Source of the DNA: Lojkania enalia
Taxonomy: Eukaryota; Ascomycota; Dothideomycetes; Pleosporales
Direction: 5' to 3'
Assembly (NCBI GenBank): GCA_010094045.1
Contig: ML986674.1
Location: 120,353 to 184,352, forward strand
Length of the DNA stretch: 64,000 nt
The stretch's first letter is position 1; every line of letters begins with the position of its first letter. Below are positions 35,053-46,719 of the stretch, piece by piece. A model generated the notes under the pieces. That model did no database searches. It was not told where the DNA came from and was given only the letters and a program-made list of their open reading frames with translations. Position numbers and translations under genes: made by a program.

Positions 35053-37410
35053 TCAACCTTTCACATAATAATCCAGTGGGAAATCAAGAACTATGCACTG
35101 CTCAACTTCGCGAAATCCTTCATCTCTTGCAACCGTGTTTAGAATCCGCAATATTGGCTGATTTGGTCTAACCGGCTTCCACAAGCTAGATTGATTCACC
35201 GCCGTAGATGTGTTCGTGTATCCCCTCGCTGTGAGGAAGATTGGATTTGGGTTTGGGTCCCCTTCCCTTCCGAACGCCGTCCAAGTATCTACAATATACT
35301 GTGAAAACGGAATATCCTGCTCGTCCCGAACTGGTCGCCCTTGCCGTACAAGCGTCCCAAACACGTTATACAGTTCACCGCTGTGACACCTAAAATATGG
35401 TAGTCTCGTATCTCCAAACGGTCGATTTGCTGTGACGGGAGCATTACATGTAGGCGGGTTTGGGTTCCATTCAGTGATCTGATACCCTCGGTCAATTTCA
35501 TAAGAATATACGGCTGGGAAAACATCATTCATGACTGCCACATGGGCAGTTGATTGACCTAGACAACGAAACTCAGCGTCAGTGGTGACACGGGAAGTTA
35601 AGTTGAAGATATTCATAGTCATGTTGTCGCCTTCGGGAATAGGAAATTGTGCCGAGCTAAGGATATCTCCGGGATTGAAACCCTGCTCAGTGAGCGCTTC
35701 AGAGACATTCTCACTTTTCGAGAACTTCGAAAAGGGCCCACCATCATCTCGCATGATACCCGCCATGACAGACACATTAAGTTTCGGTGCAGCCTTGCCC
35801 AACGGCAATTCGTTACCGGTTAAATAGTTTCCATCGACAACTGGATATCTAGTTTGATTAGCAAGCATTGAATGAGTAAATATAAAGGAGCTAGTATTCG
35901 GTGAGTACTAGATTTTCAAACACCGGGCAGAGAGAACCTAGACGGTCTTGTAATGCGGGTAATGCCTGCTTCAAGGTTGTTTCCAATATTTGCTAGTACT
36001 CGTTGACTACAAGCTCCTTCGTATCACAGCGGTCGACGACTTACCGTGCGATGGTCCCGGTCCAACCATTATTCCGTTCGCCTACTAGTTTTGCAGGGCC
36101 CTGAGCCCTGAGACAGGCTAGTTGTATAGCTTTGTCTGACTGAGTGCAACCAAGCTCAGTCAATATCGCCTTTGTCAAGTCTGTGGCCTCTGATATTGTC
36201 AAATAGTGAGAGAAAGAGGAGGCATATTGCGCGCCAGCGGGGTTGCTCTGCATAATTGCCCTAGAAAACTTGCCCTTTGCCTGTGGCGAAGCAAGGAGCG
36301 CTCTCACGGATGCTGCCCCGGCACTCTGGCCGAAAACTGTTATTCTGTCTTTATCACCTCCGAAGTCCTCGATGTGGGCGCGAACCCAGTCAAGAGCAGT
36401 GTTCTGATCCGCCAAACCGTAGTTTCCAGTAATGGTAGTATTGCTCAAGGCTAGAAAGCCGAGCGTAGCAAGACGGTAGTTGATGGTAACAACTACGACA
36501 TCTCCGCGAGATGCCATATTGCCGCCGTCAAAGGTTGTGTCAGAACCAGATCCTCCGGTAAACCCGCCCCCATGTATCCAAAGCATGACCGCCTTCTTCT
36601 TTAGTGCGGGGGCCTTTCCGTTGGGGAGATACGGAGTCCAGATGTTGAGGAAATGGCAATCTTCACTACACGTTGGCTCTCCGCAACCCGGCTGAATGCA
36701 TTGAAGGCCATAATTCAAAGCCAAGATCTCTCTAGTACCTTTTGCCGCTTTAGCACCTTTTGCTAGTTCGGCAATTCCCGGTGCTTGGTACTTGGAATGG
36801 GCAAATCTCGCGGGACGAGCTGCATACTGAAGGCCTAGAAACCGGAAAGATAGTTTATCTCGATATCCAACGATGGTCTGGTTGCTAGTTTGAATTGAAG
36901 TACGCCACCTGGAACCGGTGTCAACGGTAGTAGGCGAGCTCAGTGAAGCAGACTGTGAACACAGAGCCGGTATGACACTATCACAAGGTACGGTCTGAGC
37001 GTTTCCTTTAGTCGTTATTGCCTGACAACCTGGACCAGCATCAATCCAGTATACGCCAATTTCATCTGTGATCTTTCCGTAATCCAGATATCGCAGAAAG
37101 CCTAGGTCTCTAGAAGTGTTTCCCGGATCCCACAGCGTCTCACCCAATGCCGCGCATCTTGATATGGCTTCGGCCTGCGACTGTGGGGTGCTGAGGGCAA
37201 TAACGGCAGCTTGTCTGGTACTTGCATGTCCTATCTCGCGCGTTGGAGACGCGTAGTCAAAGTTGCAAAGATGAGGTACGAACCATACAAATCATTATGG
37301 GTAAGAATGGTCAAATCAGATCCAATTGACTGCGGACTTGGGACGGCAACTACGTCGGCAGAGAGACAAGAGAGAAGCGTAAGGGAAAGCAGGCTAAAGA
37401 TAGTAGACAT
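35053..37410 (-). CDS. Secreted type-B carboxylesterase
   Basis: Exons 37410-37280, 37220-36045 and 35848-35053 encode 700 residues. The N-terminus is a signal peptide (MSTIFSLLSLTLLSCLSADVVA), so the enzyme is probably secreted. About 140 residues precede the alpha/beta-hydrolase core, more than in most relatives. Core motifs: oxyanion-hole HGGGFTGGSG, signature SEDCHFLNIWTP, nucleophile elbow GQSAG with Ser343, and a C-terminal CHSGEL that probably holds the catalytic His. Many NxS/T glycosylation sequons are present. Intron 1 is 59 nt. Intron 2 is 196 nt, much longer than its neighbours; its removal gives TGTIARYPVVDGNYL, a family-like join. Part of it is itself open in frame (see findings). 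Substrate is unknown. Confidence 0.85.
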
Positions 37411-39597
37411 GACGCAGGTACTGAAGTGGTCGAAACAAGAAGTCGAAACATGATGGCAGGATTGATTGACAGGAACACGATCAATATATTCAGGAGAATT
37501 GGGGCCCGTCGGCAAGGGTCTTATTCGCTACGGATATTGAGGCTCTGTAGGATATATGAGCGGGAGATCTAGAGCTTTGGACCGGGACCTGATCGCTGTC
37601 GCGTAGGTCTGGGTCCATTTAAAAGGTGTTGGTGGTGTTTGGGATGCATTTGCAGAACGGGACGGCGGAGCATGTGGAGTTGGTGTTTGTCTGCCGGGAG
37701 TGGCAGCGAGAGGACATTTAGGGCTGCGCTGATCAGGACACGTAGCGCACACAGCCATGGCCATGGATCAGACTCGGTCGATCAGATATCGCGCCGGGAG
37801 TAGCATCCTCCTCTCACACAAAACAATGAGGGTTCGGGAACGAGCCTGAAGCCGGCATCTACTGCTTTACAGACAAGACCGCTATGAGGGTTTCTCTCCT
37901 GTCGAGTCGAGGTGGATAGTCGATTTGTAATGCTCCCACGACCCAGCTTCGCTATCCAGGTACCAAGGTGGCACCTTTCAACAAGACGGAGGGGCATTGT
38001 TGCGGCATCACGTTCCGTCGTGTTTTCCAGTACCCTGTACATGGGGAGGGAATTCGAGGCGAGCATGATTGGGGACGATGGGGAAACTTGAGCCTAGAGA
38101 GGGAGGGGGACCTAGAGTCGGGACAGAAAATGACCTCAGCGTGACTCGTGGACGGGGCTCTGTCCTGAAACGCCGTTGCATGCAGCATGTGCGGGCTGGC
38201 GCCGGGGCTGAGTGCATACAGGCAGGCCGAGAGAGCATTCCCCATCGGCTCACCGCCCACCGCTAATGCCGATGCTGTAGCGGCGTCGTGTCGTGTCTAT
38301 GGTCGTCGATGCCGCAGCGACGCGGTCGAACAGGCTTGGAGGGCTGGTTGCAAGGCGGCGACGCGCTACGATACGATGAGTCGGCGCTCGCAGTCGCCAT
38401 AATACATGACGGGTGATGCGCGGCGCAATTCCAGCATCCAGCATCGTTCGCCCGACGAGCGCCCAGGACACGCCAAAGTCTCACCAGGCTAGGCGGCGGC
38501 CAGAAATAGGCGGGACCATCACAGGCCACGCACCAGCGCCAGCACTACGCCAGCCCTCACCAGCACCTGAGAAGGCTGTCCACCACTCGCCCACAGGTAC
38601 TAGGCACTAGGTACTGGGCAATGGGCCATTTGCCTCTACCTAGGTAGTGCCGCAAAGGCCCGGGCCCCGACAAATGATATGAGAGCGCTGGAGCCGGTCG
38701 CATTTTATCCCCGTCCATCTTCACCCTCGCTGCCAGCGCCCTCCTGCCCGCCCGCACGCGTGCTCGAGGAGGTTGCGACCGCAATATCCAGCGTGCCAGC
38801 ATCCCATCAGCATCCACCATCACGCATCACGCATTGCAACAAGCAGCACGTCCGTCATCATGGCCGGCCGCGCTCTAGCTGTCTCTTTGATCGCAGTTCC
38901 CGTCCCCCCAACTAACCGGCTCCACGGTCACTTCCTCACAGCATACGGTACATCCCAAGGCGGCCTAGCTCCGCGCTAGGACCAATCCATCTTGGCTCTC
39001 TCTCGCTCCTCAAGGTTCTGATCTGTTGCGCTTGCCTTCTCATCCTCCACACACAGCCAACCACCCTTTGTCGACGCTGCTAACACGACCGACCTACTCG
39101 GGTTTCCCACTTGCTGCATTGCTAATCCGTAGACGCCGTCTCGTCCGCCCCTAGCCGCTTTGACCGTACGCGCCCTCCTTTGTTGTCGACCCTCCGAAGG
39201 CCCTCTCGGTCCGTCGCCCCCCTTCACGTCTCCTCACCACCTGCGCCTTGCATGGACTCGACTGTTCACCACGTCAGAACCCGTTTTCCATGATCCTCTC
39301 TCCATCTAGCTCGACTACCCAAGTGTTTCTGCCCTTATCGACCCCTCTACCCAGCGCTGCCCACTCTGCGACACGCCCCGGCAGCCTCTGTCCCTTGGGC
39401 GCCCACGCTCGAATTCGCCTTCATTCCCCATAAAAAGCAGACCACTCGTCGATATAGGTCGTCGGACCCGTCTCGAGTAGGCGTCACCGGCTCTACTTTG
39501 GTCGTTTGCGCATCTGGCGTCATGCGATCCAAAGCACCAAGAGCCTGAGCCATCCCACCTATTTGAACACGAGTCCCTTCATAATCTCCAGCGTAGC
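37411..39597. other. Divergent intergenic region esterase / SET3
   Basis: 2.2 kb. The last 600 bp before SET3 is strongly pyrimidine-rich on the plus strand, consistent with a long 5' leader. A 78-codon minus frame at 37528-37764 (Pro/Thr-rich) is not supported as a gene. Confidence 0.5.
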
Positions 39598-42582
39598 ATG
39601 ACTGATATCTCGTCGGTCAAGGCGCATGCTGATCCTCAGCCGGCTTCCGTCGCCCTCTGCGGTGGCCCTCCACCTCCCGCTTTCTCCAACGGCTCTCCTG
39701 CCCTAGACGGAACCATCGACGAAGAAGAGTCGTCGACCATCAAGTGCATCTGTGGCTTCCCGGATGATGATGGCAACACCGTTCTGTGCGAAAAGTGTGA
39801 TACGTGGCAGCACATCGTCTGCTATTACGAGTCTCCCCTGCACGTCCCCGACGTCCATGAGTGCGCAGAGTGCTTCCCGAGGCCTGTCGACGCGAAAGGC
39901 GCCTCAGACAAACAGAGGCTGCGACGCGAACTGCACAACATTGGTGAGCGAAGAGGCAAGCCGAAGACAGCTACGAAAAATCACAAGAAGAGGGTAAAGG
40001 ACCCCCTTGCATCTGTCCAGCCGAATGGCTGGGCCGTTCACTCCAACAATGATCTCTTTTACAACACCGACCAAAAAAGCGGAAGCCCACGAGACCAGCC
40101 TCCACCGTCGAAACGACCGAAAACCAGTCACAGAGCCTCAGGATCTATCAACATCATCAGCCAACCCCCAGCCCTTATTCCTGGATCACGAAAGCGCGCC
40201 AGCTCAACAATGTTCAACGGACACAGTCCAGTCAAGTCCCCTACAAATCCAGACAGCACATATATGGACGGATTCTCGCCAGAGTTCTTGAACCTGTACC
40301 GCCAGCCAGAGCCCCCTTCTGCCGAATCGAACTCCTACACCGACATTCGGGTCGCAAACGACATCTCGTTGTGGCTTAATGACCGGGACGCTTTAGCGGA
40401 GGCGACGGGAGGTATGGAGCCCGGTCAGGTTTTCCAGCGCATCGACCAGACGATTGAAAACCTCGAACAAATGGCGCCGGTAATAACGAAGCAAACCGAA
40501 GAAGGGCATAACGCTCCAGCAAATGGCCTTCAACCCCAGTGGCAGTACCTCACCGTCGAAACGTTTGTTCCCAAGGACGGCATCATTGGCGAACTAAAAG
40601 GCCGCATCGGGAGGAAGGAAGACTATTTTTCGGATCCGTCAAACCGATGGGACCTCTTACGACACCCGGAGCCCTTCGTTTTCTTTCCACCTCACCTTCC
40701 AGTTTACATTGATATGCGGCACGAAGGCAATATCTTGCGCTACACAAGGAGAAGCTGCAATCCGAATGTGGGAATGCGAATACTGACCCAAGGCCCAGAA
40801 AGCGGCTACCACTTTTGCTTTGTTGCAGTTGATGACATTCATCCTGGCGACGAGCTTACCGTTGGTTGGCAGATCGATCCTGACATTCAAAAGCAGCTTC
40901 TTGCAGCAGTGAACAATGGCGACATCCGGAAGGAGGGATTTAAGAAAATTGAACCATGGATCGCCTGCGTCCTAGCGAACTTCGGTGGATGCGCCTGCGA
41001 CACAAGAGGCCGTGAGTGTCTTCTGGAGCGCGCCCGATGCCCTAATCCCGAACCAGCACGGCCTGTAAAGGCGACTTCCAAGGCAAAGAAGAAGAGGAAC
41101 GCTCAGATCTCTCCACTAAGCACAGGCCATGCGACCAATAGCCGGGCTGGAAGCGAAGCCTTCAATAGGGATGTTCCAGATGAGGAGAATGTCGACAGTC
41201 GTTCGGCGTCTAGTTCTCACAGTAAACCTAGCAGTCGCGATATAACACCTGCCACACACTTCTCGCTAGATGGTGGAGATCTCAAGATGTCAGATCGAGA
41301 ACGGCGAAAGTTGCAACAGCAGGAGCGCTTGTTCGAGCAGCTAGAATACGACGAACAGCACAAGGGCAAGCGGGGGAAGAGGAACAGCGCTGGCTCTACG
41401 CTCAACACTCCTAGCCTCTCATCCTCCGTAAGACGCTCTTCACGACCTTTGCTTTTTGAAGCTAATGCAGACGGACAGAAGCAGCTCGGACATTCGGAAC
41501 CCTCACCTTCTGCTAGACACCCTCGTGAACACAGTAACGGCGTAGCACGGAAGACATCCGGAAACTCGACGAAGACCAGCGGACATACAGTGTCAAAGCC
41601 AAAGCCAGTTTACGTTGATAGCTCCACCCAAACCAAAATTGATCCGCCCAATAGCACTATAACGCCGTCAGTGTCTTCGCTAGTGAAAAAGAAGGAAGTG
41701 AGGCCTATAATGTCGTTCAAGCGGAAGCTGCTTCAACAGGCTCAAGAAGACAGATTACAGCGCGAACGTATCCGGTCCGCATCTGTGAAGATGGAGGCTA
41801 GGTCGCCAGTGCTGAAGGATGTTGAATCCAGCAAACCTTCGCCAGCCCCGCAGTCTGTTCCCACTGAAGAATCTTCAGTGACGGACATATCTGGCGATTC
41901 TACAGCCCAGACTGTCATCAAAGAACCCACACCTACGCCTTTGCCAGATGTAGAGATGAGAGATTTGGATGAAACGGCAGCCACAAAACCAGCATCTCCA
42001 AAGATTGAAGAGATGCCCGATGCTCCCAATTCGGACCCTCCTATGGAAGCTGCACAACCTTCTATCCAACCACCACCTCCGCCATGGACCTCTTCACCCA
42101 TTACTACTACTTCTAACATGGTTTCGGAACAACCGACAACAACTATGGCAGCCACTGAACCTGTGAATCTTCAGCTACAACTCCCTAGTTCAGACCTGAC
42201 GAACCATTCCACTTCCATTATTTCGGTGGTTACCCCGGGTCCCGCCACGAGCGTTACTGGAAATGCGATCGCACAGTCTCCGATTAGCACTAACCCAGCT
42301 TCTTTGCCATTCTCACCATCTGTCACCAATGCTGTCACTCCTGGTCCAACACGCAAGAAGTTCAGTCTAAGTGAATATACCAGCCGGAGAGCGAAACTCG
42401 CACAGACGCAGTCGTCTAGCATCGGTGCTTCGCCATTATTCACCACTTCGCAACCGACTGGCTCACCAACAATGACAAATTCCAACCTACCGAACCAGAC
42501 ATCCCCCTCTGCGATGACAACCGAGTCTGGAAGCCTGGTGAGCGTGACAGAGGAACAAAAGCAGTTACAATCGTCGACTTGA
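39598..42582 (+). CDS. SET3: SET3-type PHD/SET chromatin protein
   Basis: A single exon of 994 residues. Set3 is the scaffold of the SET3C histone deacetylase complex; its PHD finger reads H3K4 methylation in yeast. The PHD finger is at about 50-93 (CICGFPDDDGNTVLCEKCDTWQH onward; its Cys/His ligands are in place). The SET domain lies at about 317-426 with RYTRRSCNPN and GDELTVGWQ. The usual catalytic NHSCxPN and ELTYDY are altered, in keeping with the view that Set3/MLL5-type SET domains are not active methyltransferases. Cys-rich VLANFGGCACDTRGRECLLE follows. The C-terminal half is low-complexity, Ser/Thr/Pro-rich. The ATG at 39598 is the first of the frame. An intronless gene of this length stands out in this window. 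Confidence 0.93.
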   Translation: MTDISSVKAHADPQPASVALCGGPPPPAFSNGSPALDGTIDEEESSTIKCICGFPDDDGNTVLCEKCDTWQHIVCYYESPLHVPDVHECAECFPRPVDAKGASDKQRLRRELHNIGERRGKPKTATKNHKKRVKDPLASVQPNGWAVHSNNDLFYNTDQKSGSPRDQPPPSKRPKTSHRASGSINIISQPPALIPGSRKRASSTMFNGHSPVKSPTNPDSTYMDGFSPEFLNLYRQPEPPSAESNSYTDIRVANDISLWLNDRDALAEATGGMEPGQVFQRIDQTIENLEQMAPVITKQTEEGHNAPANGLQPQWQYLTVETFVPKDGIIGELKGRIGRKEDYFSDPSNRWDLLRHPEPFVFFPPHLPVYIDMRHEGNILRYTRRSCNPNVGMRILTQGPESGYHFCFVAVDDIHPGDELTVGWQIDPDIQKQLLAAVNNGDIRKEGFKKIEPWIACVLANFGGCACDTRGRECLLERARCPNPEPARPVKATSKAKKKRNAQISPLSTGHATNSRAGSEAFNRDVPDEENVDSRSASSSHSKPSSRDITPATHFSLDGGDLKMSDRERRKLQQQERLFEQLEYDEQHKGKRGKRNSAGSTLNTPSLSSSVRRSSRPLLFEANADGQKQLGHSEPSPSARHPREHSNGVARKTSGNSTKTSGHTVSKPKPVYVDSSTQTKIDPPNSTITPSVSSLVKKKEVRPIMSFKRKLLQQAQEDRLQRERIRSASVKMEARSPVLKDVESSKPSPAPQSVPTEESSVTDISGDSTAQTVIKEPTPTPLPDVEMRDLDETAATKPASPKIEEMPDAPNSDPPMEAAQPSIQPPPPPWTSSPITTTSNMVSEQPTTTMAATEPVNLQLQLPSSDLTNHSTSIISVVTPGPATSVTGNAIAQSPISTNPASLPFSPSVTNAVTPGPTRKKFSLSEYTSRRAKLAQTQSSSIGASPLFTTSQPTGSPTMTNSNLPNQTSPSAMTTESGSLVSVTEEQKQLQSST

Positions 42583-44109
42583 AAGATACCCCGCTCCTTC
42601 CGATGATGTCTTATGTTCTCTTTTGATTTCTCGGGACGGAAGCGCCCAGCGCCCACCGGGATGCCACTCTCGGATGCAGTCCTTGTCTTCAATGTACATT
42701 ATATAATCTTGTCACATTCCCCATTACTACTTCTTGATTTTTCTTTGTTCTTTGCCTGGATGACTAACGTCAATCAAGTTTTTTCTGAAGCGTTCCTTGT
42801 TAGCGCTATCATATTTTGGAGGGGTTTTTTTTTTTTCTTTTGAAGGCTTAGGGTCAACCATAGCGGAAGGGAATGGGTCAGCAGTGGGCGTTGGGAAAAG
42901 CCACTATGTCATGTATGTGATGTGATGTGCTGGCTGGCGGGCGGGCGGGCGTTCGGGATATGGATGAGCCTTGCCTTGACCCTTGGCTAGGGAATTTTAG
43001 GAAATTAAAGACTATCGCCGCCGACGAATGCAGGATCGTGAGATGTAGGGGTAGCTTAGGCAGCGTTTATTCTTTTTTTGGTGAATCGGTCTTTCGTCGG
43101 CTGGATTGGTCGTTGAGGGGCTGATGGTATGAGAGCGTGCGGGCGAGGGAAGAGGGATGAAATGAAAAATATTCAAGTTCATAATGTTTGCACGTATGTG
43201 AATGTAAGGGTTATATGTATTGTATGCGTATGTTTATGTGAGTAGAATGCAAAGCGTCCTGACTCTGTATGTATGTACAGGGCTTGGGGTTTGATAGGAG
43301 GGGATAGGTATGAGAAAGGAGAGAGAAGAGGACGAACGGGATAATTGGCCTTGCGGAGAGGTATTGAGAAGAAGGGAAAGGAACTAGAATTCAGGAATGA
43401 AAAGGCCTAGGACAGACAATCTGCTTTGGGAAAATAGAAGGTTATTCTGATGGGAAGGCGTTTATGAGGCTGCCCACTTGCATAGAAAAAAAATTATTTT
43501 TTTTTTCTTTTCTCCTTTTTTGGTTGTTGATGAGCTGCGGATAGAAATTTTTGGTAGGAGCTGGCTAGAATTTGTGCGGTATCTCGCGGCCGTCTGCTTC
43601 AATGGGGCTATTATACCGCCGCTGCTATTGCTGCTCCTGCTGGAAGTAGGGGCCGGGACTGGGACTGCAGTAGGGTATGTTAGTGGACGGATCGTGATAG
43701 GTGATAAGATAACTCCAACATATGACGGATATATGAATTGAATGTGTAGGCTCATAACATAACGCCACTCAACCAGCCAAACACCTAAACAACCCCAAAT
43801 AAAAAATATAAATAAAACTATGGGGAAAGTAAACAAATCCGAACAAGAGAATGAAACGTAGGATTCACCTAACTTTGACTCCCGTATGTTCGGGAAGGGA
43901 ATAGCGTAGCAATTTTTAAACGTATCCTCTAAAGAATCATACGTCCGATGATACGAACCCTATGGCAATACCGTCTACGGATCTGTCCCCATTTCCAGCC
44001 CCGTACACACCCCCGTGCATAACCCCCCTCCATACATCAGCGCCTTCACCCTTGACTCCGGATTCGAGTCCAAATTCCGATTCCCATAACCCAGTAACGA
44101 GGAACCAGG
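42583..44109. other. Intergenic, 3' flank of SET3
   Basis: 1.5 kb with T-runs near 42825-42836 and 43496-43508 and no credible frame. It separates SET3 from the dead cupredoxin gene, which converges on it. Confidence 0.5.
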
Positions 44110-45302
44110 CTAGTACATCTCCGGTTCGACAGACGTGATACGGCGGACCGTGCTATATTTTCGCCTCCTCCCGCTCCTCGCCCTCCGGCTTTGGCCTATG
44201 AAGAGGACTAGAGCTAGCAGAACTAGGAGTGCGACAGAACCGATCACGATGCCGGCGATTAGGCCGCCGGAGGGGGAGGTTGGAGCTTTGATTGAAGGGC
44301 TAATGATTGGGAATGGGATGGGTGGGGTTGGGTGGTGGGTGGTGACCGTACGGATGATGGTAATAGAGGAGGATGGGGACAGGCTTTCAGTGGGGAATGG
44401 CTCATCGAGGGAGAGCCAGAAGGCGGCGGCGAGGACAAGTTAGCATTGGTGGGATAGCGAGACGGAGCTGTTGGAGTTTATGACGCCGAGCATGGCATGG
44501 TGGGTGCAGGAGCCTGAGAGCAAGTGTTATGGGTAGCGGATGTTGGAGTGGGGGGGTGTGGGGAGTTGGTGAAATGTCAAGACTGTTATTTCCAGTCCCC
44601 TTTGGACCTAGAGGGGGCTAATAAGAACTTATGGATGAGAATGGAAATAAAAATCGGCTTACTAGGTGGTATAAGGAGGCTGCGTACCTGGTGCGCTGTA
44701 CTAGAAGAACGCTGGGCGAATGCCATCGATTCGAAGCGCGTAGGCCGGTGCTTGTTTGAACACAAGTTCAGTTAGCTCAATCAATGCCCAGGCCTCGATG
44801 TGTGGTCCTGATCTATATTGTATGATAGATTAGTAAACACCTCCGTCCGACAAAATCGCATCTACAGACCGGAACCTGGAGAAGAACCCCGTTTCCCCTT
44901 TCCCTATCATCTTGTAGGGTATATATGGGTACTCGTATTCCGTGTAGACGACTGAGTGGTTCTGAGGGTAGAACTCGATAGAAATGACCTAGTTATATCA
45001 GCCTCCTTCCAAAGTAACCAATTATACAAACCCCATAGTATCATAATATCAGAAGAAAGAAAGCTGTCAGTGACTTAGTGTATGTCTCCCTCTTCCGCCT
45101 GTACGACATCGAGTCTAAACTTAAAATAGTTGTCGCCGAATGATATGATATATGTGTTCGCGGGCGCCGGACTCGTCGTTAAGGTGGACGTTTCTGTCAT
45201 AGAGGTTAATGGGCTGCTAGGGTCACGTGCTAGGATTGTGGCGGTCAGGTACAATGTAATGGAAAGTAGTAAGGGCTTCCAAGAAACTTCCCATGCACAC
45301 AC
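44110..45302 (-). pseudogene. Dead cupredoxin-like secreted protein gene
   Basis: Four exon-like blocks (45302-45084, 44988-44841, 44750-44688, 44513-44110) join in frame to a fungal extracellular cupredoxin-like protein: hydrophobic signal segment, EFYPQNHSVVYTEYEYP, GFFSRFRSVDAILSD, YSAPGSCTHHAMLGVIN, Ser/Pro stretch, and a C-terminal membrane helix (GGLIAGIVIGSVALLVLLA) with basic tail. It is broken in several ways: no in-frame ATG at the signal segment; the first donor reads AT instead of GT (45082-45083); TAG at 44701-44703 sits where the family has Tyr before the Cys-Ser-Ala; the family Cys reads Tyr; and TAA lies at 44440-44442. Several changes fit G-to-A or C-to-T. Such proteins are typically GPI- or membrane-anchored at the cell surface; function poorly known. 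Confidence 0.8.
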
Positions 45303-46719
45303 ATCGTGGATCTCTTCTCAAACTGCATTTCTCCTCAAAAATACCGATACGATACATGTATAAGACGAATAGCTGCAGCAGCTTCGGCGCTAAAGAACCG
45401 GACAAATCCCCAAAGAACAAAACCCAGACTCTCAACTGCCCAACCTGCTAAGACCAATAGCATCTCACAACCAACTCCCTCCACACTACGCCGTCTAGCC
45501 CTCTACTCCCCACTCACGATAGTAGAATCGCTGGTCCGGTATTAGGCGCATCCCTCGCTTAGTTCCCGAAGGTGCCGGGAAATGGGTTCTAGATGGGAAC
45601 CAAATAATTTCTTCGCCTATGAATCTTGCGCAAGAAGTGGACGCGAGAATGCTGGACAAAGAGTTAGAGCGGACGAAGAATTCTCACGCCTTGAGAAAGA
45701 CCATCAATTCTTGTGAAGGGGAGATGGATCGGATCCTTAGATCCTAGGACCTGGATACGGTGTATTTCAATCCACTATACACCTCTATGTAGAAGAGAAT
45801 ATATAGCGTAGTAAATTACGGTAGACGAAGAAATATCCGCAGCAGCAGACGTTGCGTTACAGATCAGGAAACAGTCTTTCAACCGCATAAAATCCATAGG
45901 TGTTCGGTATTTAGCGAAATCGTCTAGCTAATCCAAGTGCGTACAGCTAGCCTGAGGGAGTGTCTGTGGATGTGATTTAGTGGGAGGAATGTTCCTCTGC
46001 TGTATTAACGACTCTGAGGATTTATATAAATAATATAGTATACTTTTCGAGTTATTATTAATGGATCTTATAGAAGAGACTCTTCCGATACAGGAAGCAT
46101 AGTAATTATATGCAAACATCCATTGCAGACTATCTATTCAGTATTCCCTCATAACATAGAAAAGAAATGTTAGACGGCAATGTAAAGCACTAAATGCTAG
46201 CTACAGCGACTTACACCATTCTAATCATTATTGTACAGGAGCTAGGTAGGATGCGTAGATGGAGTTATGGTGAGTTTATTGGACGCGTGACCGATCCGCT
46301 CAGAAGCTAGCGGTCAGCCGCGACAAGGCTCTTCACGTAATCTTAATAAATGTTGAGGAAATCATATGAATTTCTTCTATAAATTATAATCGAATATTTT
46401 GATTTTGATTTTACCTTGGAAAGAAAATTCCTGACATCCAAGTGGATTTTTTGTCATCGATTGAAGTCCTTCTAGAGGTGATTTAGTCGCTTCATGATGA
46501 TTTCCGAACTTAGACCGAATCACCCCCGCGTCATATAGCCTTAGTGATGGCCATTTCGTCGCTGAAAACAATAATGATATTGTAGAATATTTGCTAACAT
46601 TGTGAATCGAGCGTAGTTAGTAGAGTCATTACGGGAAATCGAGCCGGTATAGAGTTTTTAGACATCATTGGTGCAAAGTAACCCTACCGTGAAAGATATA
46701 TATATGTTCAGAACTGCAA
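45303..46719. other. Intergenic, moderately A+T-rich
   Basis: 1.4 kb between two minus-strand units, with no supported gene. From 45.8 kb A+T rises without reaching the level seen after 54 kb. Confidence 0.5.

Noticed and set aside
35992..36044. Normal-length 52-nt esterase intron ending at the CTAG before CAAATATTGG
   Set aside because: That acceptor gives a stop within eight codons in the required phase, so the 196-nt intron was preferred.
37528..37764. 78-codon minus frame upstream of the esterase
   Set aside because: Pro/Thr/Ser-rich and unsupported by any motif; probably upstream untranslated sequence.
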